DNA of 64,000 bases from Rhodoblastus sp963804045 (lineage in GTDB: Bacteria; Pseudomonadota; Alphaproteobacteria; Rhizobiales; Beijerinckiaceae): assembly GCA_963804045.1 (NCBI GenBank), contig CAWDOR010000019.1:1-64000 (forward strand), read 5' to 3'. Made by a program: the position numbers and the translations under genes. Below the pieces are notes generated by a model. The model was not told where the DNA came from. It searched no databases and worked only from the letters and a program-made list of their open reading frames with translations. Shown in pieces: positions 27,008 through 36,150 of this stretch (position 1 is its first letter; each line of letters opens with the position of its first letter).

Positions 27008-29215
27008 ATGGGCGCGGCGCCGGATTTCTCGCATTTCGTCAAGACCGACGCCGAGGGCCGGTCGCAACTCGATCTGGCGATTGACGGCATCACCTGCGCC
27101 GCTTGCCTGCCCGATATCGAAACGGCGATGAAACGCCTGCCCGGCGTAAAGCTGGCGCGGCTCAATCTCACCAGCCATCGTCTGGCGCTGACCTATGACG
27201 CCGCCCAAGTCGAGCCGGCGCGTTTCACCGGCGCGCTGGAGGCGATCGGCTATCGCGCCTATCCCTATGAGCAGCGGCAGGTCGAGGCCGACGAGCAGGC
27301 GCGCTTCGTCCTGTTGCTCAAATGCCTGGGCGTCGCGGTTTTCGCCGCCATGAACATCATGCTGTTCTCGATCTCGGTCTGGTCGGGACAGGCGACGTCG
27401 ATGCCGCCGGAAACCCGCGATTTCTTTCATCTGGTCTCGGCGCTGATCGCTCTGCCCGCAGCCGCCTACGCGGGCCAGCCGTTTTTCGTCTCGGCCTGGA
27501 CGGCGCTCCGCCAGGGTCGGATGAACATGGACGTTCCCATCACCATCGGCGTGGCCCTGGCGCTGGGCTTGTCGGTCTATGAGACCGAGCAGCACGCCGA
27601 ACACGCCTATTTCGATTCGGCGATCATGCTGCTCGCCTTTCTGCTCGCCGGGCGCGTGCTCGATCAGGCCATGCGCCGGCGCACCAAATCCGCCGCGGGC
27701 AATCTCGCCGCGCTCAAGGGCGAGAACGGCCTGCGCCGCGAGGTGAAGGACGGCGTCGAGGACTGGGTTCTGGTGCCGGTGGCGGCGCTCGCCGCCGGCG
27801 ACCGCCTGCTGGTGCGCGCTGGCGAGCGTGTGCCCGCCGATGGCGTGATCGTCGAGGGCGCCAGCGCCGTGGACGAAAGCGCCATTACCGGCGAGACCGA
27901 TTTCAAACCGGTCGAGGCCGGCGACAATGTCTATGCCGGGACGGTCAATGGCCAGGGGGCGCTGACCGTGGACGTCACCGCCGCCGGCCATGCGGCGCTG
28001 ATCGACGAGGCGGCGCGGCTGATCGAACAGGCGGGCGCGGCGCGCTCGCGTTATATGCAGCTCTCCGACCGGGTGTCGCAGCTTTATGCGCCGACCGTCC
28101 ATCTCGCCGCGCTGCTGACGGGGCTGAGCTGGTATTTATTCCTCGGCGCCAGCGCCCATGACGCGCTGGTGATCGCCATTTCCGTGCTGATCATCACCTG
28201 CCCCTGCGCCCTCGCTCTGGCCGTGCCGACCGTCCAGGCCATGGCTTCCGGCGCCTTTTTCCGCGCGGGCCTGTTCCTCAATGACGCCAGGGGCCTGGAA
28301 AAGCTCGGCGAAATCGACGCCGTGGTGTTCGACAAGACGGGCACGCTGACCCTGCCGCAACCGGGCGTCGCCAATGCGGCGGAAATTCCTCCTGAACTGC
28401 TCGAACTGGCGGGGCGGCTGGCGCGCTCAAGCCATCATCCTCTGGCGCTGGCTCTGGCGCGCTCGTTGCGCGCCGGCGCGCCGCTGCCCGACGCCCGGGA
28501 AACGCCGGGTCAGGGCGTGGCCGCGCCCTGGCGCGACGGCGAGGTCCGGCTGGGCTCGGCCTCTTTCTGCGCCGCCGAAAATCTGGCCGCGCCCGAAAGC
28601 GAAGCCAGTTCAATCTATATTCGCCGGGGCGATGAGGTCGCGCGCCTGTCGATCCGCCAGACCTTGCGGCCGGATGCGGCGAAAATCGTCGAATATTTGC
28701 GCAAGACCGGCCGCGAGACCCATATTCTCTCCGGCGACCGCGACGAGGCCGTGGCGCCGGTCGCCGACGGCCTCGGCGTGACAAATTGGCGCGGGGGCCA
28801 GAAACCGGCGGACAAGATCGCCTATATCGAGGCGCTGAAGACGCAGGGCAAGAAAGTGCTGATGGTCGGAGACGGGCTGAATGACGCGCCAGCGCTGGCC
28901 GCCGCCCATGCCTCGATTTCGCCCATAGACGCCGTGCATCTGACCCAGACCCAGGCCGACGCCGTATTTCTCGGCGACAGATTGGCGCCGGTGGCCGCCG
29001 CCCTGGCCATAGCGCGGCGGGCGCGCGGGCTGATGACGCAGAATCTCGTTTTCGCCATCGTCTATAATATGATCGCCGTGCCCGTGGCCATGGCGGGACA
29101 GGCCTCGCCGCTGTTCGCGGCGCTGGCCATGTCCGGCTCCTCCATCGCGGTGACGCTGAACGCGCTGCGCTTGCGCGGGCCGGGCAAAAGCGTCAATCTC
29201 CTGCTCAGATCCTAA
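27008..29215 (+). CDS. ccoI: Copper-translocating P-type ATPase CcoI (FixI)
   Basis: P1B-type ATPase that exports copper to the periplasm for cbb3 maturation, 735 residues. An N-terminal metal-binding domain carries CAAC (Cys30, Cys33). The transmembrane CPC motif is at 398-400, the phosphorylation site DKTGT begins at Asp442, and the hinge GDGLNDAPAL is present. It belongs to the CopA2/CtpA low-turnover branch on the basis of gene context. The P1B HP motif appears as SSHHPLALAL. Confidence 0.96.
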   Translation: MGAAPDFSHFVKTDAEGRSQLDLAIDGITCAACLPDIETAMKRLPGVKLARLNLTSHRLALTYDAAQVEPARFTGALEAIGYRAYPYEQRQVEADEQARFVLLLKCLGVAVFAAMNIMLFSISVWSGQATSMPPETRDFFHLVSALIALPAAAYAGQPFFVSAWTALRQGRMNMDVPITIGVALALGLSVYETEQHAEHAYFDSAIMLLAFLLAGRVLDQAMRRRTKSAAGNLAALKGENGLRREVKDGVEDWVLVPVAALAAGDRLLVRAGERVPADGVIVEGASAVDESAITGETDFKPVEAGDNVYAGTVNGQGALTVDVTAAGHAALIDEAARLIEQAGAARSRYMQLSDRVSQLYAPTVHLAALLTGLSWYLFLGASAHDALVIAISVLIITCPCALALAVPTVQAMASGAFFRAGLFLNDARGLEKLGEIDAVVFDKTGTLTLPQPGVANAAEIPPELLELAGRLARSSHHPLALALARSLRAGAPLPDARETPGQGVAAPWRDGEVRLGSASFCAAENLAAPESEASSIYIRRGDEVARLSIRQTLRPDAAKIVEYLRKTGRETHILSGDRDEAVAPVADGLGVTNWRGGQKPADKIAYIEALKTQGKKVLMVGDGLNDAPALAAAHASISPIDAVHLTQTQADAVFLGDRLAPVAAALAIARRARGLMTQNLVFAIVYNMIAVPVAMAGQASPLFAALAMSGSSIAVTLNALRLRGPGKSVNLLLRS

Positions 29216-29227
29216 GGGGCGGCGGCC

Positions 29228-29380
29228 ATGAATGTGCTCGTGTTTCTCATCCCCCTGGCCCTGATTCTCGGCCTGGCCGCGCTTTACGGCCTGTTCTGGT
29301 CGCTGAAGCGCGAGCAATATGACGATCTCGAAGGCTCGGCCTATCGCATCCTGCTCGACGACGACATCGAGAAGAAATGA
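29228..29380 (+). CDS. ccoS: cbb3 oxidase maturation protein CcoS (FixS)
   Basis: A 50-residue single-span protein needed to insert cofactors into CcoN. It has an N-terminal helix (about 4-25), the family segment LFWSLKREQYDDLEGSAYRIL and an acidic tail DDDIE. It is the last of the canonical ccoGHIS genes. Its stop codon overlaps the ATG of the next gene (ATGA), so the MFS protein downstream is translationally coupled. Confidence 0.96.
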   Translation: MNVLVFLIPLALILGLAALYGLFWSLKREQYDDLEGSAYRILLDDDIEKK

Positions 29381-30573
29381 CCGCCATCGACCAGAGCCGC
29401 GACGGCGAGGACCAGACCGGCGGCGCGAGCATGGCCCGCGCGGGACGGCTGGCCTGTTTCTGTCCGCCGGGCGCGCCGTCTCCCGGCGCTATGGGGCTTG
29501 AGGACGCCGAGGGGCGCTGGAGCCCGGGCGTCGCCACGCTGGCCGGCGGCTTCGCCCTTTCGGTGCTGTCGCAAAGCCTGACTCTGGGCATGTTGCCGCT
29601 CGCCGGGCGGCTGTTGGCTCCCGATCCCCGGCTGATGTCGGCGCCCTATATCGCCATGCTGCTCGGCGCGGCCCTGGCGACTTTCCCGGCCTCTTTCCTG
29701 CTCGACGCCTTTGGCCGGCGCGCGGCGCTGGCGCTGGGCGCCAGTCTCGGCGTCGCCGGCGGCCTCATCATGGCCTGGGCGCTCGGCGCCAATCTGTTCC
29801 CGCCTTTCTGTCTCGGCGCCTTCTGGCTCGGCGTCGCCCAGGGCTTTTCGCTGTTTTACCGCCATGAGGCTGCGCTTGGCGCGACGCCGGGTGGGCGGAC
29901 GCGCGCGGCGCTGATCGTGTTCGGCTCCGGCGCCCTGGCGGGGCTCGCCGGTCCGGCCCTGGCGAGTTTTGTCGCTCAACGCGCGCCGGACTCGCTGTTC
30001 GCCGCGACGGCGCTGGCGGCGGCGGGCGCCCAGGTTCTGGTTCTGGTTCTCGCGGTGCTGACCACGGCGCGGGCGCCGGTGCTGCCGGGCGCGGCGCGGC
30101 GCCGGCAAGCCGCGCCGGACTGGCGCGCCTTTGTCGCGCCCAGCCTGATCGCGGCGCTGGCCTGGTTCGGCATGACCGCCGCCATGGTTTCCGCGCCCGG
30201 CGCCATGGCCGGCTGCGGCATAGCGGCTTCCGTCGTTTTTTCAGTGGTCTCCTGGCATGTCATCGCCATGTATGCCCCGGCGTTTTTCGCCGGGGGGCTG
30301 GCGCGGCGCATCGGCGCCGAGGCGACGGCGGCCCTGGGTCTGACGCTGATCGCCGGCGCCTGGATTCTCGAATTTTTCGCTGCGGATTACTGGCGCTTCG
30401 CTGCTGCGCTGATCGTCGTCGCCGTGGGCTGGAGCCTGGCCACCGCCGGCGCCTCGCTGCGTCTCTACAACAGGGCCAATCCGTCGCGGACCATGCTCGC
30501 CGCCCATGACGGGCTGCTGTTTCTTTCCGCTATGGGCGGAGCGCTGGCCGCCGCTCTACTGCCCGTCATTTAG
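29377..30573 (+). CDS. ccoA: CcoA-like MFS copper importer
   Basis: A 398-residue major facilitator protein with a 45-residue N-terminal extension (containing CFC) and 11-12 membrane helices. Two motifs match those needed for copper uptake by CcoA of Rhodobacter capsulatus: MTAAM (Met266, Met270) and HVIAM (His294, Met298). The 28-residue spacing between them equals that recalled for CcoA (Met233 and His261). The gene overlaps ccoS by four bases. CcoA supplies copper to the cbb3 oxidase, so motif and context agree. The family name is established knowledge; function here is inferred. Confidence 0.78.
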   Translation: MTAIDQSRDGEDQTGGASMARAGRLACFCPPGAPSPGAMGLEDAEGRWSPGVATLAGGFALSVLSQSLTLGMLPLAGRLLAPDPRLMSAPYIAMLLGAALATFPASFLLDAFGRRAALALGASLGVAGGLIMAWALGANLFPPFCLGAFWLGVAQGFSLFYRHEAALGATPGGRTRAALIVFGSGALAGLAGPALASFVAQRAPDSLFAATALAAAGAQVLVLVLAVLTTARAPVLPGAARRRQAAPDWRAFVAPSLIAALAWFGMTAAMVSAPGAMAGCGIAASVVFSVVSWHVIAMYAPAFFAGGLARRIGAEATAALGLTLIAGAWILEFFAADYWRFAAALIVVAVGWSLATAGASLRLYNRANPSRTMLAAHDGLLFLSAMGGALAAALLPVI

Positions 30574-30574
30574 C

Positions 30575-31387
30575 ATGACCAAAATCGCCAAAATCCTCTC
30601 CATTGCCGGGTCCGATCCCTCGGGCGGCGCGGGAGTTCAGGGCGACCTCAAGACGTTTTCGGCGCTTGGCTGCTATGGCATGGCGGCGATCAGCGCCCTG
30701 ACCGCGCAGAATACGCTGGGCGTCCAGGCGGTCAGCCCGGTCGCGGCCGATTTCATCGCCGTGCAGATCGAGTCCATCTTCGCCGATATCGCCGTCGACG
30801 CCGTGAAAATTGGCATGATCGGCGTCCCCGCCAACGCCGTCGCCATAGCCCAAGCCTTGGGGCGCGCCAGGGCGAAAAACATCGTCGTCGATCCCGTGCT
30901 GGCCGCCAGCGCCGGCCATGATCTCGGCGGCGAGGCTCTGGTCGATCCCTTGCGTAAACGGCTATTTCCACTGGCGCGCCTGGTGACGCCCAATCTGATG
31001 GAGGCGGCGCTGCTGGCCGGCGGGCGCATGGCCGCGACAACGGGCGACATGCGCGCGCTGGCCTTGCGGCTGCACGCGCTTGGCGCCCCGGCGGTTCTGG
31101 TCAAGGGCGGCCATCTGCCGGAAGGCGACGCCATCGACCTGCTCTACGACGGCCATGTTTTCAGCGAATTTTCCGCGCCGCGCATCGACACCCGCAACAG
31201 CCATGGCACGGGCTGCATCCTGTCTTCGGCGATCGCCGCCTATCTCGGACGGGGCCTGGAGCTGAACCGGGCGGTCGCCGAGGCCAAGGGCTTTCTCACC
31301 CGCGCCCTCGAAGCCGGAAAGACCGTCGACATCGGCGCGGGCCACGGACCGCCGCAGGTGTTCTTCGATCTGTGGAATGCGCTCTAA
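30575..31387 (+). CDS. thiD: Hydroxymethylpyrimidine/phosphomethylpyrimidine kinase
   Basis: Phosphorylates HMP and HMP-P in thiamine synthesis, 270 residues, ribokinase fold. Family features are IAGSDPSGGAGVQGDLKTFSALGCYGM (the segment starts near residue 8), KIGMIG, VVDPVL, LVTPNLMEAALL and the C-terminal anion hole NSHGTGCILSSAIA. ATG 30575 begins one base after the ccoA-like stop, so it may be read through from the cco operon. Its stop overlaps the stop of the convergent LuxR-type gene by three bases. Confidence 0.94.
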   Translation: MTKIAKILSIAGSDPSGGAGVQGDLKTFSALGCYGMAAISALTAQNTLGVQAVSPVAADFIAVQIESIFADIAVDAVKIGMIGVPANAVAIAQALGRARAKNIVVDPVLAASAGHDLGGEALVDPLRKRLFPLARLVTPNLMEAALLAGGRMAATTGDMRALALRLHALGAPAVLVKGGHLPEGDAIDLLYDGHVFSEFSAPRIDTRNSHGTGCILSSAIAAYLGRGLELNRAVAEAKGFLTRALEAGKTVDIGAGHGPPQVFFDLWNAL

Positions 31388-32101
31388 TGTGCGGCGCCGT
31401 TGGCTTGGGCGGCGATCCGGTTCATGTCATAGGGCGCCAGCATGACGATCGCGCGGGCGCGGTTATAGACCTTCAGCTTGCGCAGGATCTCGCCGACATG
31501 GGCCTTGACCGTGGTCTCGCTAATGCCGAGTTCATGGGCGATCACCTTGTTGGGCAGGCCCTCGGCGAGCAGCGCCAGCACTTTTTTCTGTCGGTTGGTG
31601 AGCTTGTCGATCCGGGCGAGGACCGAATCGTCTTCCTCCGCCGGGCCGCGTTCGCGCGCCGGACGGGTCGCGGCGATGCGTCGGGTCAGGGGATCGGCGA
31701 GGACGGAGACCATGCCGCGCGCTGAATCGACGAAAGCGTTCAACCGCTCCTGCGCCGCGTCGCGCTGGCGCCGGGCCAGCTCCATTTGCCGGTCCGCCAG
31801 TTCGCCAGGCGAGCGCGCGGCGCCCAGCGCTTCGAACAATTCGATGGTGGCCAGGGCGCTGTCCTGAATCGAGCGCAGCGCGCGGCTCTGCAAATCCTCG
31901 AGCTCGGCGGCCATCTGCACATTCTGGCGCTCGGCGGCTTCGGCGGCTTCCTCGACCGCCGATTGCAGCAGGCCGAAAGCGGCGCGAATCTGGCGGGCGA
32001 ACAGCGAGTTCTCCGAGCTTTTCGGGCGCGGCGGCGCGGGGCAAGGCGCAGGGCGGATTGGCGCAGGGCGGATTGGCGACGGAACGATCCTTGGCCGGCA
32101 T
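31384..32101 (-). CDS. Phasin-like/LuxR-HTH fusion regulator, one frameshift
   Basis: A probable DNA-binding regulator. ATG 32101 has AAAGG upstream. The corrected product is 238 residues. Residues 30-138 form an Ala/Gln/Glu-rich helical region with phasin-like features (FARQIRAAFGLLQ, FEALGAARSPGELADRQMEL, ARRQRDAAQERLNAFV). Residues 165-225 are a LuxR/GerE helix-turn-helix (LTNRQKKVLALLAEGLPNKVIA, GISETTVKAHVGEILRKL). No receiver or ligand domain is seen. The frame shifts at 32019-32022, in an A4/T4 run. It is divergent from the metX-like gene. Phasin resemblance is by eye; the HTH is certain. Confidence 0.72.
32045..32078. repeat. 15-bp tandem repeat in the regulator N-terminus
   Basis: Two perfect copies of GGCGCAGGGCGGATT plus four bases. 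On the coding (minus) strand it yields an ANPPC-ANPPC pentapeptide repeat near residues 9-18 of the phasin-LuxR protein. Confidence 0.88.
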
Positions 32102-32265
32102 AAATAGAACCTTTGGTCCGTATCAACACGACGGCGGAAGCCGCCGCAACGAAATTCCAGCAGTCCATGCTGCAATGCAGCATTTCTCCATTTGGGCGTA
32201 TTGTACTTTGTTACGGGCCGGGCGAACTTAAGTCCCATCTCGCACACGCACAACGGGCAAGTGAC

Positions 32266-33384
32266 ATGAAAGACTGTCTTCTGGTTGAAAAACAGCGAAT
32301 GACTCTTCCCGAATTGCCTCTGCTTTCCGGCGCGACGCTCAAAAATGTCCCGGTCGGCTTCGAGACCTATGGCCGCCTCAACAGGACCAGAGACAACGCC
32401 ATTCTCATCGCCCATTATTTTTCCGGGACCAGCCATGCCGCGGGGCGATATGGCGCCGATGACGCGCTGCCCGGCTATTGGGACGCGATCGTCGGACCGG
32501 GCAAGGCGGTGGACACAGACAAATTCTTCGTTATCTCGGTCGATTCCCTGGCCAATCTCAATGCTTTCGATCCCAATGTCGTCACTTATGGCCCTGCGAG
32601 CCGCGATCCCGCGACGGGCAAGGCTTTCGGCCTGCGGTTTCCCGCCGTCGCCATCGCCGATTTCGTCCGTGTGCAGAAGGCCGTTGTGGAAAGTCTTGGG
32701 ATTTCGCGGCTGCATGCGGTGATGGGGCCGTCGATGGGCGGCTTGCAGACTTTCGAATGGGCGGCCTCTTTTCCCGAAATGGTCGGGCGGATCGTTCCAG
32801 CCATCGCGGCGCCCAATTTCGGCGGCTGGCTCACCGCCTGGCTGTCGATGTGGGCGCAGCCGATCCGCCTCGATCCCGCCTGGCGCGGCGGCGATTATTA
32901 CGATCATGCGCCGCCGCGCCAGGGATTGGAGGCGGCCTTGCGGCTGATCACGCTGCATGCGCTGGACAGCGGCTGGGCCGATCTGAACGGCGGGCGCGCG
33001 CTCGCGCCGGGCGCCGATGCGGGCGATCTCGAGGCTTTGCCCTTCGCGCTGGAGCAGGCGCTGGACGTCGCCGCTCGGGCGCGCTCAGGTCCGATTGACG
33101 CCAATCATTTGCTCTATCTGGTCCGCGCCAATCAGACCTATATTCCCGGGGCGGGGGCCGGCGCGCGCGACGCCGAGGAGGGGCTGGCGCGGATCGAGGC
33201 GCCGGCGCTGGTGATCTATGCGCCGCAGGACCAGGTTTTTCGCGCCGAATGGGTGGAGGCGGCGGCGCGCGCCCTGCGCGGCGGGGCCGAGACCTTCAAA
33301 CTGTCCGGTTCCTATGGCCATTACAATGGCATTGTCGGGATCGCCCAGGCCGCGGAGCGAATCGCCGCTTTTCTCGCGGGATAA
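32266..33384 (+). CDS. metX: Homoserine O-acetyltransferase-family alpha/beta hydrolase
   Basis: An acyltransferase-fold protein of the MetX family, 372 residues. Features: LIAHYFSGTSHAAG, YGPASRDPATGKAFG, nucleophile elbow GPSMGG with Ser156, Asp in YAPQDQVF and His in YGHYNG form the catalytic triad. MetX acylates homoserine in methionine synthesis. No metW follows, and the sequence is somewhat divergent, so it may be an acyltransferase or hydrolase with another substrate. ATG 32266 is chosen by conserved start; the ribosome site is weak. Confidence 0.72.
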   Translation: MKDCLLVEKQRMTLPELPLLSGATLKNVPVGFETYGRLNRTRDNAILIAHYFSGTSHAAGRYGADDALPGYWDAIVGPGKAVDTDKFFVISVDSLANLNAFDPNVVTYGPASRDPATGKAFGLRFPAVAIADFVRVQKAVVESLGISRLHAVMGPSMGGLQTFEWAASFPEMVGRIVPAIAAPNFGGWLTAWLSMWAQPIRLDPAWRGGDYYDHAPPRQGLEAALRLITLHALDSGWADLNGGRALAPGADAGDLEALPFALEQALDVAARARSGPIDANHLLYLVRANQTYIPGAGAGARDAEEGLARIEAPALVIYAPQDQVFRAEWVEAAARALRGGAETFKLSGSYGHYNGIVGIAQAAERIAAFLAG

Positions 33385-33450
33385 GGCGCGGTCCACTTTT
33401 GCCGCGAAACATGCGAATATGCGCGGCGAACGCGGAGACAAAGCCGAATC

Positions 33451-33963
33451 ATGGCCAAGAAAAGCAAGATGCGCGGCGGCAAGCCGACCGCGCCGGCCGC
33501 CGCCCTCGAGGCGGCGGGCAAAAAACCAGCCGCAGCCGGCAAGCGCGCCGCGCGCAAAAAACCGGCGGCGGGCGCCCTCAGCCTGACCTTGCCGCTGGCG
33601 CGGGCGCGAAAACTCGCGGGCGATCTTTATCAGGCCGCCGGCCACGGCATTTGGGCGGAGGCGCTGGACAAGGCCACGTCGGAAAGCCGCGAGCAATTGA
33701 TCCACCTTCAGGACGCGATCTGCGACGCCGGCGATATTTTGCGCGAGGCCAAGGCGGGCAACCCGAAACATCTGGGCCTGTATATGGTCGCCTGCTACGA
33801 TCGAGACGGCCTGCCCGCCACGCCGCCGCGTTTCGTCACCGCCGCCAGCGCCGACAAGGCGCTGGAAATCTGGAAGGCGGCTTTCGCGGGCGAATATGGT
33901 CGCCGCAAACCGCGCGCCGAAAAGGTTCCGGAACGCGGCGAAGCGCCGGGACTGCACGAATAG
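33451..33963 (+). CDS. Uncharacterised basic protein, Ala/Lys-rich N-terminus
   Basis: A 170-residue protein not recognised as a named family. Residues 1-45 are rich in Lys, Ala and Pro (KKPAAAGKRAARKKPAAG), like a histone-tail or nucleic-acid-binding segment. The remainder is a compact alpha-helical domain (AEALDKATSESREQLIHLQDAICDAGDIL), followed by a possible small alpha/beta part (GLYMVACYDRDGLP). No signal peptide or membrane helix is seen. It sits between metX and the ABC exporter. Coding use matches its neighbours. Confidence 0.6.
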   Translation: MAKKSKMRGGKPTAPAAALEAAGKKPAAAGKRAARKKPAAGALSLTLPLARARKLAGDLYQAAGHGIWAEALDKATSESREQLIHLQDAICDAGDILREAKAGNPKHLGLYMVACYDRDGLPATPPRFVTAASADKALEIWKAAFAGEYGRRKPRAEKVPERGEAPGLHE

Positions 33964-34030
33964 CGCGCCAAACGCTTGGTCCTCGCGCTGTTCGCGCCTA
34001 TATCGGCGCGAGCGACAGGCGGAAACGGCG

Positions 34031-35932
34031 ATGGGGCGAAGCGAAAATCAGAACGATCAGGCGCGGAGCGCGGCCAGTTTCGGCGCGATCCTGCTGGAGC
34101 TCTCCCCCTATGTCTGGCCGAGCGGGCGAAAAGACCTCAAGGCGCGCATTCTGCTCGCCTTCGTTCTGCTGATTCTCGCCAAGCTGGCGACGGTCGCCAT
34201 GCCCTATGCCTATAAATGGGCGACCGACGCCCTGGCCGCGCTTGGGCGCGGCGCTTCGCTCCCGGCTTCGGCCTGGGCCGGACCCGTCGGCCTGACTCTG
34301 CTCTATGGCGGCTTGCGCATCGCCATGGCCGGCCTGACCCAGGCGCGCGACGGGCTGTTCGCCGCGGTGGCGATGAACGCCGTGCGGCGGCTGGCGGGCG
34401 ATGTCTTCGTTCATCTCCATGCGCTGCCGCTGCGTTTTCACCTGGAGCGCAAGACCGGCGCCCTGACGCGGACGCTGGAGCGCGGACGCGACGCCATCGA
34501 GACGCTCAGCCGCATGGTCATGCTGACGGGCCTGCCGACCCTGCTCGAGCTGGCGCTGATTTTCGCTGTGCTATTCTTCCAGTTCGACGGGCGCTATGCG
34601 CTGATCGTCGCGGTCACGGTCGCCGCCTATCTCGCCTATACATTCGTGGCGACCAATTGGCGCATGTCGATTCGCCGCTCGATGAACGAGAGTGATTCCG
34701 AGGCCAACGCCAAGGCCATCGACTCGCTGTTCAATTATGAAACCGTCAAATATTTCGGCGCGGAACAGCGCGAGGCCGAGCGTTACGACCGCACCATGGC
34801 GCGCTATGAGGCCAACAGCATCCAGAGCTATGTCTCGCTCACCGTGCTCAATTTCGGTCAGGCGGTGATCTTCACCCTGGGCATGGTGGCGATGATGACG
34901 CTCTGCGTCGCCGGGATCCAGGCGGGGCGCAACAGCGTCGGCGATTTCGTCCTGCTCAACGCCATGATGATCCAGCTCTATCAGCCGCTTAACCTCATGG
35001 GCATGCTCTATCGCGAGATCAAGCAGGCGCTGATCGACATCGCCATGATGTTCGACATTCTCAAACAGCCCAATGAGATTGTCGAAGCCCCGGACGCCCC
35101 GGCGCTAGTCATTGGCGCGGGAAGCCTGAGCTTCGAAAATATTCATTTCGCCTATGATTCCGAGCGCCCCATCCTGCGCGGCGTGAGCTTCGAGGCGCAG
35201 GCCGGCAAGAGCCTGGCCATTGTCGGGCCATCCGGCGCCGGCAAATCCACGATTTCTAGGCTGATTTTCCGCTTCTATCAGCCGCAGCAGGGCCGTATTC
35301 TCGTCGACGGCCAGGATATTTCCAAAGTTTCGCTGAAGAGCCTGCGGGCCAGCATCGGCATGGCGGCGCAGGACAATGTGCTGTTCAACGACACCATTCG
35401 CTACAACATCCTCTATGGCCGTCCCGAGGCCAGCGAGGCGGAGATGCGCGAGGCCGCCGCCCTGGCGCGGATCGACGGATTCATCGCAAACGCGCCCGGC
35501 GGCTATGACGCCCAGGTCGGCGAACGCGGCTTGAAATTGTCCGGCGGCGAGAAGCAGCGCGTCGCCATCGCCCGCACCCTGCTGAAAAATCCGTCAATTC
35601 TGGTGCTCGACGAGGCCACCAGCGCGCTGGACACGCTCACCGAGCAGGAAATACAGGCGACCCTGGAAAATCTTCCACGCCATGGAGCGACCATTGTCAT
35701 CGCCCATCGTCTCTCGACCATTGTCAAATCGGACGAAATCCTGGTGCTGGACCGAGGCGAGATCGTCGAGCGCGGCGATCACCAGAGTCTTCTGGCCCTG
35801 GGCGGACTCTATGCCGAGCTGTGGAGCCGGCAGCGCAAGGAGGGAGTCGAGGCGCCGCCGGAGGCGACCCCAGAGCCGCTCGCGCTGGAGGAGCGCGACG
35901 ACGAGGAATTGTTTGGCGTCTCGGAACTTTAA
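34031..35932 (+). CDS. ATM1/HMT1-type ABC exporter
   Basis: Half-size ABC exporter with fused membrane and ATPase domains, 633 residues. About six helices fill residues 40-330. The family segments NYETVKYFGAEQREAERYD and MGMLYREIKQALIDIAMMF are those of the mitochondrial ATM1 group. Walker A GPSGAGKST, signature LSGGEKQRVAIAR and Walker B ILVLDEATSALD follow. ATM1 proteins export glutathione-linked sulphur or metal compounds and support Fe-S and haem metabolism. ATG 34031 is chosen by conserved start. Confidence 0.9.
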   Translation: MGRSENQNDQARSAASFGAILLELSPYVWPSGRKDLKARILLAFVLLILAKLATVAMPYAYKWATDALAALGRGASLPASAWAGPVGLTLLYGGLRIAMAGLTQARDGLFAAVAMNAVRRLAGDVFVHLHALPLRFHLERKTGALTRTLERGRDAIETLSRMVMLTGLPTLLELALIFAVLFFQFDGRYALIVAVTVAAYLAYTFVATNWRMSIRRSMNESDSEANAKAIDSLFNYETVKYFGAEQREAERYDRTMARYEANSIQSYVSLTVLNFGQAVIFTLGMVAMMTLCVAGIQAGRNSVGDFVLLNAMMIQLYQPLNLMGMLYREIKQALIDIAMMFDILKQPNEIVEAPDAPALVIGAGSLSFENIHFAYDSERPILRGVSFEAQAGKSLAIVGPSGAGKSTISRLIFRFYQPQQGRILVDGQDISKVSLKSLRASIGMAAQDNVLFNDTIRYNILYGRPEASEAEMREAAALARIDGFIANAPGGYDAQVGERGLKLSGGEKQRVAIARTLLKNPSILVLDEATSALDTLTEQEIQATLENLPRHGATIVIAHRLSTIVKSDEILVLDRGEIVERGDHQSLLALGGLYAELWSRQRKEGVEAPPEATPEPLALEERDDEELFGVSEL

Positions 35933-36150
35933 TTATCGATGGCCATTGTAATAAATCGTTAATTAATAAGACGGAATTGAGGCGATCTGGGGCTTTATAC
36001 GGAAGTATGCCCCAATTGTGAAAGTGTTCGTGGTTTTTAGTTTGACGCGCGGCGCATTTTTGGTGATCTCTCGTCCAGAATCATTTTTTCGTCACATGGT
36101 TTTGTTATCTCGCGGTCGGCGCAAACGCCCATCAGCAGAAAGCGTTTGGA

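Noticed and set aside
31384..32958. A 524-residue minus-strand ORF
   Set aside because: Only its last 230 residues look like protein. The rest is antisense to metX; the gap is open because of the frameshift at 32020.
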